A DNA stretch of 64,000 bases from Anthopleura xanthogrammica (lineage: Eukaryota; Cnidaria; Anthozoa; Actiniaria; Actiniidae). Position numbers and translations under genes: made by a program. Under the pieces are notes generated by a model. The model searched no databases and had not been told where the DNA came from. It was given only the letters and a program-made list of their open reading frames with translations. The stretch lies in contig OZ025206.1 of NCBI GenBank assembly GCA_964019055.1, positions 16,899,291 through 16,963,290 of the forward strand. The letters run 5' to 3'. Shown here piece after piece: positions 1 through 12,500 of the stretch. Position 1 is the stretch's first letter; each line of letters starts with the position of its first letter.

Positions 1-989
1 CTATATTAACCACTTTCACAATGTCAGGAGCTTAGCATCAAGATCTAAAGTCTAACTATTCGTGGAAATATTTGCTTTATCATATAAAAAAAACATGTTT
101 ATTGAAAAAGAATTAGGGGACTTTTAATATGTGGGAATGCATGAAAACGAGGCCACGAAGGCAAGATCTCAGAAATCCATACAAGACTCTTATTTTGATT
201 TCTAATATCTTTTAGAGTTTCTGCAATGCCATTCATTCCTGACTTGGATAGAGCATTGCAGATTAGCTTTAATACTTGACTTTGAAACCATCAGCAATGA
301 TTAGGTATCCTACTAGTAGTAAAAAAAACTGGAACAACAACATCCTTAAGAGAGGGTCGTAGACATATTAAACTTAAACTAAGATCAGTAGAATCCCTTT
401 CGCGACCGACATCGTTTGGTTCTATTGAGATCATCTTCGTTACCTGACAATGAAGTTACTAAATCCACACGTAATTCGAGACTTTGGATACAATCTTGTA
501 ACAGTTCGTTTCCCGAGCGATGAATCGCCGAGACACCGAGAGCACCAACCTATCGTGCAGTGCGGTCAGGGTACAAGTATAGTCAGGTATACATAACGTT
601 GATGTACTGCGGTGAGCAGTTAAGTTGATAGCAGAGCAGCTGTAAAATCCTCTTGAGCTGAACAATACTAATAATGCGTTAGTTCCTTTAAGATTAAAAG
701 CTTTTCTTCGCGTCTGTTAGACGCAATTCCCTTCCGGATGGGAAAAAAAGGTAATTCAGCAAAGATCACGAAACCCGACCCAATGTTGGGCGGTAAATTC
801 TGTATGTAGCAATCTATAAAAACAGTGAGGCTTTTTTAGACCGTTGGAGTATCCAACAGGATAATATATTATAGATCAGGGAGACACATTCAGATCATTC
901 GTAATCCTACTAACTCCCGGGGACCTCCCGGGGACCTTGTTGACGACGTTTCTTTTTTCGGTTGCTACTACAGTAGTATGAAATATAAA

Positions 990-1167
990 GAATAGCTGAT
1001 TCGACGTTGGAATTAAAACGCTTTTCACAAAGCTAACATGATAGAGCCAGAGAGAGCCAGGATTTGCAGCTGTCCACGGTTGCAAATCCCGGCTCGCTCT
1101 GGCTCTATCATGTTAGTTTTGTAATAAGCGTTCAGTTTAATTCCAACGTACTCCCAGCTAGCTATTC
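990..1167. repeat. palindromic MITE-like element
   Basis: Two arms of about 80 bp face each other around a short loop near 1072-1088. The left arm begins GAATAGCTG and includes ACATGATAGAGCCAGAG. The right arm carries CTCTGGCTCTATCATGT and ends AGCTAGCTATTC. Arm identity is high but imperfect. The structure fits a non-autonomous DNA transposon. No transposase is present and I could not define a clear target-site duplication. Confidence 0.65.
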
Positions 1168-2904
1168 TTCATGTTTCCTTGTTCTCTGTGAGTTGATTAT
1201 TTCATAGATCCTACGTATACCTTCAGCATTTTCGCATGCGGTGCTGTTTCTTTTTCGGTTGCAACTAGCATCGAGGGGGGGGGGGGGGTATTACCCCCCT
1301 TAGAATTTGATCAAATTCCTAAATAAACTTCAACTTTGATGATACAAGCCCAACAAGTATTCTCTGATATTTTTAATTAAAGTTGTCATTCACTAGTCTC
1401 GTTTAAATGCGTTTTAACTCATTAGTGTCAATACGTGAAGCTGGTGCAGATGGGATAGGTTAAAAGTCAAGTTCTGACGCCACTGTTGTATCTTCTACGC
1501 TTATTTGTAGCTTAATTATCGTAGCTTTCTTATCAAAATTACTTATTCTTTTTCCAATCTGTGCAAAGAATCAGTAGACTTTTAATGTATGTAAAGATAT
1601 TTTGTTTCATTCACAAAAATTGTCACGTACAGACCTTATGTACTGTGTGGTTTTCGTTTGAAGAGAGAAAAAAAAGGACGAAGAAAAAAGAAAATTATGA
1701 CAACATTTCAAGGTTTTTGATTGGCTGCCACAGGTAGCCCAGTGAGTGTCAGTTAAGTCAAGTAGCTCAGTGTAAGGTGTAAAAAAGTTACTATTGTATT
1801 GGTCACCCTGTACGGTATCATCAACCAGATTCATCAATCCACAAATTAAGATCTCCTTGTCTGTTGAATGTTTTGTCCTCGTTTGTGAAGTTCAACAAGT
1901 TTGTTGATGAAAAGTGACCAGTTTTGAGGATAAAGGAGTATAATCTGTTATGTAAGCACAACTCGCTCAAAAAACTGATCCTTAAGGACCTTTAAGACAA
2001 ATTACATCTTTAGAGGCGATTATGGCATCAAATATATATCTTCCAGATCAGGGGGAAAATGATACAAAGTGATGGGTTCTTGGAAGCAGTAAACCGTCAA
2101 TTGATACTTTCCTATCCCACACTCCCCTCCTATCCCACAGCTTGAAGCATAGGTAATGGAGCGATCCATTAACTATGCTTGAAGCTAGATACAATACGGA
2201 ATGTGGAAATGAAAGCCACGATTAGCTACAAGGGCAATATATCAGGTACTTTAAGCTAGGATTATTGAATCTAGCGCAGCCATAAACTAATGTGCCCCAC
2301 CGCAGTGCCTCGACCTACCCAGACTCACTAGGAGACATGAAATAAATAAATTTACAGCAAGAGATTCCATCTGAAGTAAGATTATTAATTCTCAATCGTT
2401 TCATCAGTTATGCCTGTGGTTGTACCGCAGTTAGACATCATATATAATTAGTTTCTGATTAGATCGATAAGATACACGAGGTAGTAGACAAGCCGGGAGA
2501 TGTACACCGGTCTTTATCAGTACCACGTCAAAGAATTCTAATTACGTATTACTACGTGAAATACCAGCACGTACTGGAGCTAGGTGATATTTCATGCTAG
2601 ATATTTTGCATCGGTTTTTAACTAGTTAATCAATATAGATGTTTTTCGAGACTCGAATTTCAGAGTCTGCTTTTTTTTCTTCTGGCGGATGAGGGGTGGA
2701 GCATGGGAGCGCTGCCCTAAAATAGAAGCTAAACTTATGGCGAGTTCTTTTTCAGAAGTGAAAGGGTTATTCGTATTTCACTGTCCGTATTACTACGTGA
2801 TCTGACTGTAAATTCCAGCACTTACTACCCTTTGTGTTGGAGCAGCAATGTAACAAGGGGGTGGGGTAGGGGGCACTGCTCGATTACAGAAACAGAAAAG
2901 GCTA

Positions 2905-3057
2905 GTATGTAGCTAGTATATTGTTTCGGATGAAATGCATTAGAAATAAAATAAATAATTATTATTCATTTTACTTTAGACAATATTACATGACCAACAA
3001 TTCTTTTCGGTCTTGGAATGCACTATTCAGTATTCAGCGTTTTTTGAAATAGCTGTA
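2905..3057 (+). repeat. dispersed repeat, copy A (partner at 8225-8390)
   Basis: This segment, from GTATGTAGCTAGTATATTG to GAAATAGCTGTAA, matches the reverse complement of 8225-8390 along its whole length with scattered mismatches. Shared landmarks are TCGGTCTTGGAATGCA and AGACAATATTACAT. It is a short interspersed element of unknown class with no coding capacity. Confidence 0.7.
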
Positions 3058-3526
3058 ATTTGCCTCATGATTTATCTTATTCGTTCCCGCTTCCGCAAAC
3101 GGATAAAAAGAGGCAGAAGTGTTACTCAACAAACTAGTTTAAGTATCCTGAACGAAAAACGGAATAAGAGAAGCAGGAAGATCAAAAAACTGCATCCTGT
3201 GATAGATTGCGGTTTCGGAAATCCAGCAGATAAATGCGCGTATTCCGGGTAATTTGGATTACCTGTTTCTACAATTACCGGAAACCACAAAGTTCTCTCC
3301 TTACTGCAACAGCAGAATCAACAAAAACCGGTATGAATCCCTGCTTCTCGTTGCTAAAATATCCTGAACTTGACCTTGAATTTGGAACATTAGGTAAACA
3401 GGGGAGAGGGGAGGAAGGAGTGAGAACTCCACCTCTTCAGTTTTCTGCTCTGTAAGATCCTATTTAAAAAAATGCGCAACTTTCCTTATTCCTGTACGCT
3501 TCGAAAACGATTAGTCGGTAGGGCAC

Positions 3527-3597
<71 letters not shown>
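3527..3597. repeat. (AAT)n microsatellite
   Basis: About 23 uninterrupted AAT units. Simple sequence. Confidence 0.95.
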
Positions 3598-3600
<3 letters not shown>

Positions 3601-4489
3601 CTTTATTTAAAATGGAAAAATCTAGAATTTTTATCTAAAGCCCGTTTTACACAATCGCGATTTTTGGTGCGATTTTTAAAAATATAATAAAAATTGACTC
3701 ATGCTTCTAAAGAGACATTTTTCCAGGTACAATAAGCTTAGTGTCCGGAATAAAATTTTGCATTTTACATTTTAAAAAATGTCCTTTTTTCCATCAGTAA
3801 CAAAAGGGTCACATAAAAATCATTGTAGCGATTACTTTTGATAATTTCAATTTGATAATTGGTTATCGTGAGACTTTTAGGAGACAACCCGTTGAATGAA
3901 TTGCTTGCAATAGTTATTAATATTCTTACTACACTCATACAACCAGTCATTAAGGGTGAAATCCAAGGGTACTTATAATTAAGTGATCTGTATCTCTCTT
4001 GGCGTTCATGTAGTTATATAAATAGCAGTACCTCTTGGATGATGATTATCAGATCTAATTAGCGATGGAAAGGAAAGGTTCTTGAGTGAGATGACTACTA
4101 CTTCTGATCTTTTTGATTAGTCCTGGAACGAGTCCAGGAAATTTACCGGAATAAGTCCAGTAGAACATTCTGGAATAGCTAATTGCTTGATAGTCCAAGG
4201 TTAGGTAAATCTCACCAACTGTCTTGCTTTCAAGAAATGAACCATCGGTTGGTCTCATAGATTTGGTAACTCAGTAATTGCCGTATTTACTCTTCAAAGA
4301 GCGCCGCCTTCAAATAAGCGCTGTCCCGAATAAGCGCTGCAACCGAAACACTAAAAAGTTAAAGAGCGCCGCGGCGGTTCACGCTTTGGTAAAACTGATG
4401 GTTTTTGGTGTAAAGACAAAGGATTCGTAAGCCCCATTTGTGGATTTTGATGCATATGCCAAGGTAGAAACCATAGGTTTGGTAACTTA

Positions 4490-4687
4490 AACCCCATTCA
4501 CACTGGACCTTTAAACATGTTTAAAGGTTGTTTAGTTAAACTAGTGCCCTTCCATCAGCCTGTACGCCTAACTAAACAACTTTCAAAGCTTCTTTAACTA
4601 AACTACTTTGGGGATGTAATTTCAACCCTGTATAAAGATGGCAGCCAAATTAATAAATACCAAGGTTAGTTGGTGTGAATGGGGCTT
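4490..4687. mobile_element. MITE with ACCCCATTCACAC termini, copy 1
   Basis: The left end reads AACCCCATTCACAC and the right end GTGTGAATGGGGCTT, so the termini are inverted repeats of about 13 bp. The interior shares AAACATGTTTAAA and TTTAGTTAAAC-type motifs with the element at 5830-6063. The left flank is TTA and the right flank has diverged. It has no coding capacity and is a non-autonomous DNA element of the same family as copy 2. Confidence 0.75.
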
Positions 4688-5829
4688 GGGTAACATATTT
4701 ATGTAAATATACAGGGTTCGGGAAACCGCACTGATTTTTGTTTTGTTTTTGTAGCTTGGTTCCGGTGTTCAGAAACTACCTTTAGATTCTATTCTTTAGT
4801 TTCTATTTATTCTATGCTCCGGCACAAACAAGTTTCTCGACACTATATCGACCATATATATAATAGAGATCATGCGTTTCACCAACAGCACCGTTTTCTT
4901 TCTCTAATAGTGTTTTTTAAAAGTCTTGTTTGTTTCCAAGTTTTAGTTAACCGCAAAGGTTATTTACACTGGCTGAGCATAAAGTGGGATGCCCGCAAAC
5001 ACGAGAATCGATTTGTTTTGAGGCTTGCCTTGGTCCATCAGCCAAACCACTAAATCGTTATCTTTCGATAGACAAAGCACTTTTTTCCGGTTATTTTAGT
5101 CATGAATCGATAATGGAAACATAGGTTAGAATAGCTGCTGATTCACAATAGAGCCGGCGGCGGGTATTCTCATACATAATTCTGATTGGCTGATAACAGC
5201 GAGCCTTTCTCTTGAGTCTGGGGCAAGGCGCCGGATTACTTGCCCACGATCGCGAACTGTATATCTGTAACCAGCGTACTGCAGCTGATTTTTACTTAGG
5301 CAAGAAGTGAACCTTATGAATGAGTACCCTGCTGCCATAAGTCTCTTTTCGCATTTATCATTATGCTGAGTCTTTCCGCCTTACTGGCTTTTGCTTTCAT
5401 TCTCGATGTTTACGAACCTCTCTTCGTATTCGGCTGTTTTCTGTTTGAAAATGCGCCTAGTTATCAATCCAAAGCCTTGTATGATATAAGGAGCAAGCAT
5501 AAAACCGCAAAACGTCCTCTGGCAAAAACTGATACCGCAACATGCGTGTGCGTAACTGAACTTATAACTGGTTACAAATGAGCTCTTACCCTAATTTCGG
5601 CATGGTACTATGTAACGAAACTCTGCGCATGTGCAAAAAGAAAACAACCGAGTCTGGGAAGAGGGTTTCTCCGGGTTCTAAATTCCAATTTGATCATAGA
5701 ACGAGGTTCACAGGATTGTTATCCACTGGATATTAAGTGACTACCCTTCTAAAACAAAGAACAACAGAAAACAAAAGCCAGTAAAGCAAAAAGACTCGGC
5801 AAATAGAGAAAGACGAAAAACAAGACTTA

Positions 5830-6063
5830 TACCCCGTTCACACTATAGCTTAAACATGTTTTAAAGTAGTTTAACTAAACATGTTTAGAAAATTATTTAC
5901 AAACATTGTTCACTCTTTGATGAAATAATACATATAAACTATCCTTCATATTGTACTGAACAGATTAGAGATAAAATAATTACATTGGGAGCTTTCTAGT
6001 CTCTAAACATTTTGTTTAATAAAAACTCAGTTTAACTAAACAGGTTTTGGTGTGAATGGGGTA
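5830..6063. mobile_element. MITE with TACCCCGTTCACAC termini and TTA target duplication, copy 2
   Basis: Terminal inverted repeats TACCCCGTTCACAC and GTGTGAATGGGGTA are flanked on both sides by TTA (5827-5829 and 6064-6066). A 3-bp T-A-rich target duplication is typical of PIF/Harbinger-type elements, so this is probably a Harbinger-derived MITE. The family assignment is inferred. The interior carries the same AAACATGTTT and TTTAACTAAAC words as copy 1. Confidence 0.75.
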
Positions 6064-6529
6064 TTAGAAAAAGACTATTAACAGACCCCTTGCACTAAAT
6101 CCCTACCTGGTGGTAAAAAAAAGTGAAAAATGTTGAGATCGAAAAGATTTCAATCCTGAGAGAGAAGGGAGTTCTTTTGTTTTGACCCCCAGATCAGAAA
6201 TTATCGCAAGGGGTCTTTAAGAAGCAATAATGATTGCTCTCTTTGTGACTAAAACTATTTGTTGCGCATGACGGTAATATGCATCTACATTTGCTCTGGA
6301 ACGTGCAACGCAACATTATTGCGCGACAAGCTGCACGATTTTATTATTGTACATAAGTAAGAAAACAAGCATGAATTTAAGAATTAATATCATTTTTCAT
6401 TTGACTCGTATCGTATTCTCTTAGGTTATATAGAGGGGTTTACTGCAGTAATGTCAGTTAGAGGTTAAACAGTCAGATCTCAAGTCTTATGTCATGTTTT
6501 TTGTTTTGTTTAGTTTGAGCGCAGTGAAG

Positions 6530-9500
6530 ATGATGATGATCCATCAATATTTTATACTGGTTGTCTTTATAGTCGTAGCCAGCCGTGTTTCAGGGAACCA
6601 AACTTTTCCACGTAAGTATCTTATTTAAATCTAGAGTTATAAATACCATCTACTGTCTTTCATTCACCACTGTACTCTGAAGATGATTTCCGCTCAGGTT
6701 GTCGAAACGTCAGTCACCGCCAACAACAGTCTTTCTCAAGACTACACTCACCCGGACGATCACATTACTCACTCCATTATTTAAATCTGTTGATAGTATT
6801 TAGCCATTATACTTTTTTACCAATTTCACGAAAGTTAAGTTCTTCATTCGAGTTGTTCAACAGTAAAGAAAATAATAATAATCAAGAGAAAACGCGCGAA
6901 GTCTAAATTAACTAAAAGTTGCAGAGGGGACAACATTTTGTAATCGCCACAATTTTTCTCATAAAACTACTAATACATATCAAATTTTTTTGCAAATTGC
7001 TGCAGTGACTTGACCTCGCACTTTATCCTTCCGTGTGGCATTTACGCCAGTTATGTACAGTTGGGCCGGGGTAGTTAGTAACAGAAGAATCAGTAGAAGG
7101 CTCTCTTACTCATTTTGCTTTTATTGCTCTCTTTGCCAATTGCAAATTGCAAATTATACATTTGCGATTGATTTCATAAATCATAGCACGACTCTTGTTC
7201 CGACTCTCAAGTTCAAGCTGAAGCGGAATTAAAGTATTTTCATACACACATTATTCACCAAAGGCGAGGTGAATATCGTCTCATAATCACCGGTCGCTCG
7301 ACCAATCACAGCGCGCGAAACTCTATATTCAAGGCTAAAATTATTCTAAAAATCTTTCTTTTCCTTTATATTTTTTCGGTCCTTTTATTTAACCTGGTTT
7401 CAGTAGCGACACGCCTGCACAGAATTAACTGCACAAAATTGACTGAATTTTTTGTTTTACCTAAAAGGGTTAACTGACCTTGAACTTAGTATTCATCAAT
7501 TAACGATTTTGCCTGACACACGTCAATTTTGTAACAACCATGTCAGCCATCACGTTGGCGAACATTTTCAGCTGACAATCACATGATGATTATGCCTGCT
7601 TCAGTTATAAACTTTGTGTTTCACTAAATATCTGGTGTCTTTACTGTGTAGATTGTAGTAGTCCCTTATGGAGTCCTCTACCAGTGACCCTTGTCCACTT
7701 ACCTTCTATTTTTCTTTACTGTGTAGATTGTAGTAGTCCCTTGGGCGTGTCCAATGGTTCTATTCCCGATTCACAACTGAGTGCGTCCTCTACCAGTGAC
7801 CCCAAACTCTATGGCCCTCACCAAGGTCGATTGAGTAGTAAAGTTACAAGTACAGGCTGGTGTTCGGCAGAAGGCAAGATTATGAAGGAATATCTTGAGG
7901 TAGATCTCGGCCAAGACATGAGAATATCAGGCCTCGCTACTCAAGGAATCAGATTCTGGAATACGACTACGAAAAGGTACGTTAATATTTCATATTGGAT
8001 AACTTTTTCCCTCAAACAATCGTGCTGTTGTTGCTGCTATTTCAACTACTGCTGCTTCTACTTCTGCTGCTGCTAATGATGATGATTTTTTTTGCCGCCG
8101 TACTTATTGTCACTGTTGTCACATGCCGCTACTGATGCTATTATTGTTTTCGTTGTTTCTGATGTTGTTACTACACTTGTTCTGGAATGAAATTCTTATT
8201 CAAATGTTACGTCCAAGCACAAAAATATACAGCTATTTCAAAAAACGTTGAATACTCTGTATATTGCATTCCAAGACCGAAACGCATTTTGGGTCTTATG
8301 TAATATTGTCTCAAGTAAAACAAATAATAATATTATTTATTTTATTTTTAGTGCATTCCATCCGGAACAATATACTAGCTACATATAGAGAACAAATCGC
8401 TGTTATTTTATTTTTTACTTCAAATTAACAAGACCCACAATGACTTTCGGTCTTGGTATGCACTATTCAGTATGCAGTATTCAATGCTTTTTGAAATAGC
8501 TGTATATTCAATCTATTGTTTATTATACCTCTATCAGCTATGATGCCCATCACGTGACCAAGTTTTATCTATCATACAAGAGAAGCTACGACGAGGACTG
8601 GAGGTGGAGACCGTATAGAGAAAACGAAGTCACCGTCACGGTAAACAACATAATTGATTCATCTTTAGACTTTCCTTGCATCGAAAATCTGTTGCTGCTT
8701 TTGTTGTTCATTTCTGCCCCTTCTCCATGACCCTCAGTTCGGTTGTCAAATGCACCCCACCCCAACTACGAGTAAACTTGATCTTTTTATTGATTGGTTT
8801 ATTGACATCTGAAATGGAAAAACCTATCATTAATGCTGTATCAATCATGTAGCTGAATTAATATCATTACATGCCCTTTTGTGAGGGGCAAACATATCAC
8901 TGAGGCCCCCCACAATAATTTCAGATGTACTGTATATTGAACACTGACAATTTTAGGTCTGTTACTAATACACAGGGCGTTTTAGAATATAACACCCCCA
9001 ATACTTTTGACCTAGGGCCCCCAATATTTTTGGCCTCGCTACGGACCTGTATATGTACATTTTTATTGAAAACTTGCCCTTAAGCTGGTAAATATTCCAC
9101 AGAAATGACTTCGATTTATATCCTAAATTCGATAGATTATTAATGTTATATTTTGCCTTTGTTTTTCCAGTTATTCGAGAGTAACCAAACATCAGTCAAG
9201 AGACACAATCTTCTAACACCACACATAGCTAGATATGTCAGGCTCATGGTCTTGGAAGGACTTGGAAACAGAGCCTGCTTCAAGGTCGAGTTGTATGGTT
9301 GTCCGTGGACTAATCGAAGTGAGTCATACATTCTCCTGTATATCACCTATCTGAGCTTTACCAATGAAATACTAACATTCATAATATATATAAATATACA
9401 CATGGATATACAATGAGATATGGAGAAGCCGAAAATGGCTGTCATCCACGAAAGTGGACAGCGGTATATTCATGTGCATTGCAGGCGTTGCGCACCACGT

Positions 9501-12500
9501 CATTCTGAGGGATGGGTGGGCGGGTCACACACGCTCTTGATGTCACTGGAACGAATATGCACACGTAATACATCACAAGAAATTGTGGGACACGTATTGC
9601 TATGTTAATCTTGTTTATCTCCGGTACTGAGAATCTTGCATGGACTACAATATTGAATTCTGATAAGTTGCGCGCGTATCTGCATGTAAGACGCTCTCAT
9701 ATCTGCCTTCCAAGAATCCCGTATTTGCACTAGCAAAAGCGTGCATCGTATAACACACGGTGCATTTTTGCGCGTATCTGCATGTAAGACGCTCTCATCT
9801 GCATTCCAAGAATCCCGTATTTGCACTAGGAAAGCGTGCATCGTATAACACACGGTGCATCTTTGCGCGTTTCTGCATGTAAGACGCTCTCATATCTGCA
9901 TTCCAAACATCCCGTATTTGCACTAGGAAAGCGTGCATCGTATAACAAAACGCACGACAACCGTTATTAATGTGGTATTTCAAAGTTACCGGCATTACCT
10001 CACAGTCATTTTCTTGCTTGTAATTTCAGATGGTCTAGTGTCTTACCGTGTGTCTCAGGGTAATGGCCGATCTAATGGTCCAGGTCTTGGAGACCTGAGA
10101 GATGTTGGTTATGATGGGCGTCGACTTGCCTATGGCACTAAAAGAGGAGTGCTATCCAATGGTCTTGGTCAGTTAGTAGATGGTGTACTAGGGGTTAACG
10201 TCCCTTGGAATGACACTACCAATTCTGCTTGGATTTCCTGGATTGGGTGGCGTGACCCTGTCACGGTGCGTCCTACTATCAACTTTAGGTTTTCCTCGCA
10301 GAGAAAGTTTTCAAAGATACGTTTTTATGTTCTAAATCAACCAGGAGCTGAAAAACTGCTTTTTGGAAAGGTGAGTCAGTGTGGAAGTGATCGTAATAGC
10401 AGATATTACGGATGCATGCAAGTGAGATGCAAATAAGACAACAAACATGGTATCGACCCGATAGCCTTACTTGTATGATTCTTAAAACAAAAGAATATCT
10501 CATTGCAGGCTTAACTGTAATAACAGCATTGTGAAACTCTCTGCGCACGACACGGTCATAGTACACAAGAGCACACAATTGGTTATGACAAAACACAGCG
10601 CGCTGAATACTGCTCATCCAAGTAGAATGCTGCGCAGAACATACAGTACCTTCTGTGGCACTTCTAAAAGCGATGACACACGATGTATCATTGCGCGCAA
10701 TATTGCAGACAATATTGCTGAAGTAGGATCGTTTTTTACTTTCGCAACATTGTTTGCAGCGTCGTGCTTCGTGTGACATCGATTGCCTGCAGCATTGCAC
10801 GCAATATTGCACTGTGTGTCTATATCTTAAATACGTCATACAAAGTTTGCTTTAGGAGCATATGAACATGACCTGCTTGGTTAATGCGCTACATACAAAG
10901 TTACACAGTTGGTTCTTAGTCAAACTCAAACTCTCTCTAATCTCTGACTTTAGTCGTCACTTTTTTGTTTCCATTTCTCTGTCATCTACGCTTGAATGCC
11001 ATTAAAACGGAGCGCCTCAACAATGGAGGGATTTGCGCTTACATATACTCTTCCCCTACACCTGGTACTATCAGTAAGGTGCGCTAAAATCATACTGGTT
11101 TGAAATTTTGAACATTGATCGAACCAAACAACACATGTACACTGGAAAAAATCAGTGAGTTAGTAAGTATCATTTCATATTCTACAGGTAGTTATATCAT
11201 TCAGTTCTGATGGAGAGTATTACGCCTGGAAAACCGTGTTTGAACCAAGTCTGAAGAAAAGAAGAATGAAAAACGTGGCTTTCTTCCTTGACGTGGACCT
11301 CAAACAGAACGTTGGAAAGTACATCACTTGTGACTTCTTCTATCATGGCTGGTGGGTGTTGATCAGTGAGGTGGAGATCTTGTCAGGTCAGTATCCAAAT
11401 ACTCTTCTCCACCCTCTATAGGAGTAAGATGCAGAACATGGTGTACTCTGATCTGCAGTCTTGGACAAAAAATGTTAGGGAATTTTGGGTCTTATGCCTA
11501 AAAATTAAGACCAAAATTTGATTAACCTCCTCACCCCTTTCAGAAAATATATACTTTTATGGCAAAACTGATATTTTAAAAACCCGTGCAAAATTAGAGG
11601 TAGCGCGTATAAGGTGCGGTAATACGAGCAACCAACAAAATCGTGCAACTTGTCACGCAACCAAAATCGATGCAAGTTGCAAGTTGCAAATTTTTTATAA
11701 GAAGTAGAAGCACTTACTACTTTTTGCAACAAGCAGCGGCCAAAACTTGCAACATCGATTTTTGTTGCGCGACAAGTTGCGTGCTGGGTGGTAATACGAT
11801 CAACGCAACAATGATGGCGACAAGTTGCACGATTTTGTTTCTCGTATTACCGCAACTATAGGGGCCCAAAACCCCTCCTGATATTTTAGTATATTTCATC
11901 CTCGTTAAATAAAGTGATATCAACATCGTAAGCCCTCTTTGACCCTGAACGTAGTTACATATTCGTCAAGTACTCTCAGTAAAAAAATCAATGACGTCCG
12001 TTGCGAGTTCGTTGCGAGGGAAATGTTGTAGTAGGTAGTCCATGCAACAAAAATATTTTTAATTTACCGAAGTTTGCACGGTGACCACAGCCTACCGTAT
12101 TTGACAAGGATGTGCTCAGTTTGTCTTTTATTTCTACAGTTCCAATTTATGGTCCAGTGTCGAACCTAAATAGTTCAGATGTTGATGACAAGAAGAAGAT
12201 AAATCCCACGCTGCCACCTATCATACCCACTGATATTGATATCAGTATCAATACTGATATTGAATTAAATGTCAAAGGTAAACAACCGACAAGCAATCAT
12301 CTTACTTCCAAATTTACTTCCCTTCTTTTCATTAGTATTTTTTTTCATTTCTTTTCATTTCTTTTTTCTTTTTTTCTGTTCGGGTTTTTTTCTTTCTTTG
12401 TTGCTGTCCTCACTTATCGTTATTTCTCTGTTTTATCTTATTCAGAATCAGGTAGACCAAAGAAAGGCTTCAATGGGGACGCCATTCTGTATGCTTCCAT

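Larger units (their letters stand above)
1..6529. other. intergenic, repeat-bearing, no gene seen
   Basis: No reading frame here resembles a known protein family. The longest open frames are about 80 codons and look like chance. The stretch holds a palindromic element (990-1167), one copy of a dispersed repeat (2905-3057), an AAT microsatellite (3527-3597), two related inverted-repeat elements (4490-4687 and 5830-6063), a G run near 1275-1288, and a short fragment (6306-6352) of the GCGCGACAAG repeat family seen at 11615 and 41741. The segment 4282-4375 contains repeated AAGCGC motifs and is probably another repeat fragment. Confidence 0.6.

Noticed and set aside
9605..9995. Repeating minus-strand frames (MHAFLVQIRDSW)
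   Set aside because: They follow the 97-bp tandem repeat in a DDR-like intron and overlap no splice-consistent exon.
10285..10839. 184-codon minus-strand frame
   Set aside because: It is antisense to exon 5 of the DDR-like gene and runs into repeat-rich intron. Its high Cys/Arg/His composition is typical of a shadow frame.
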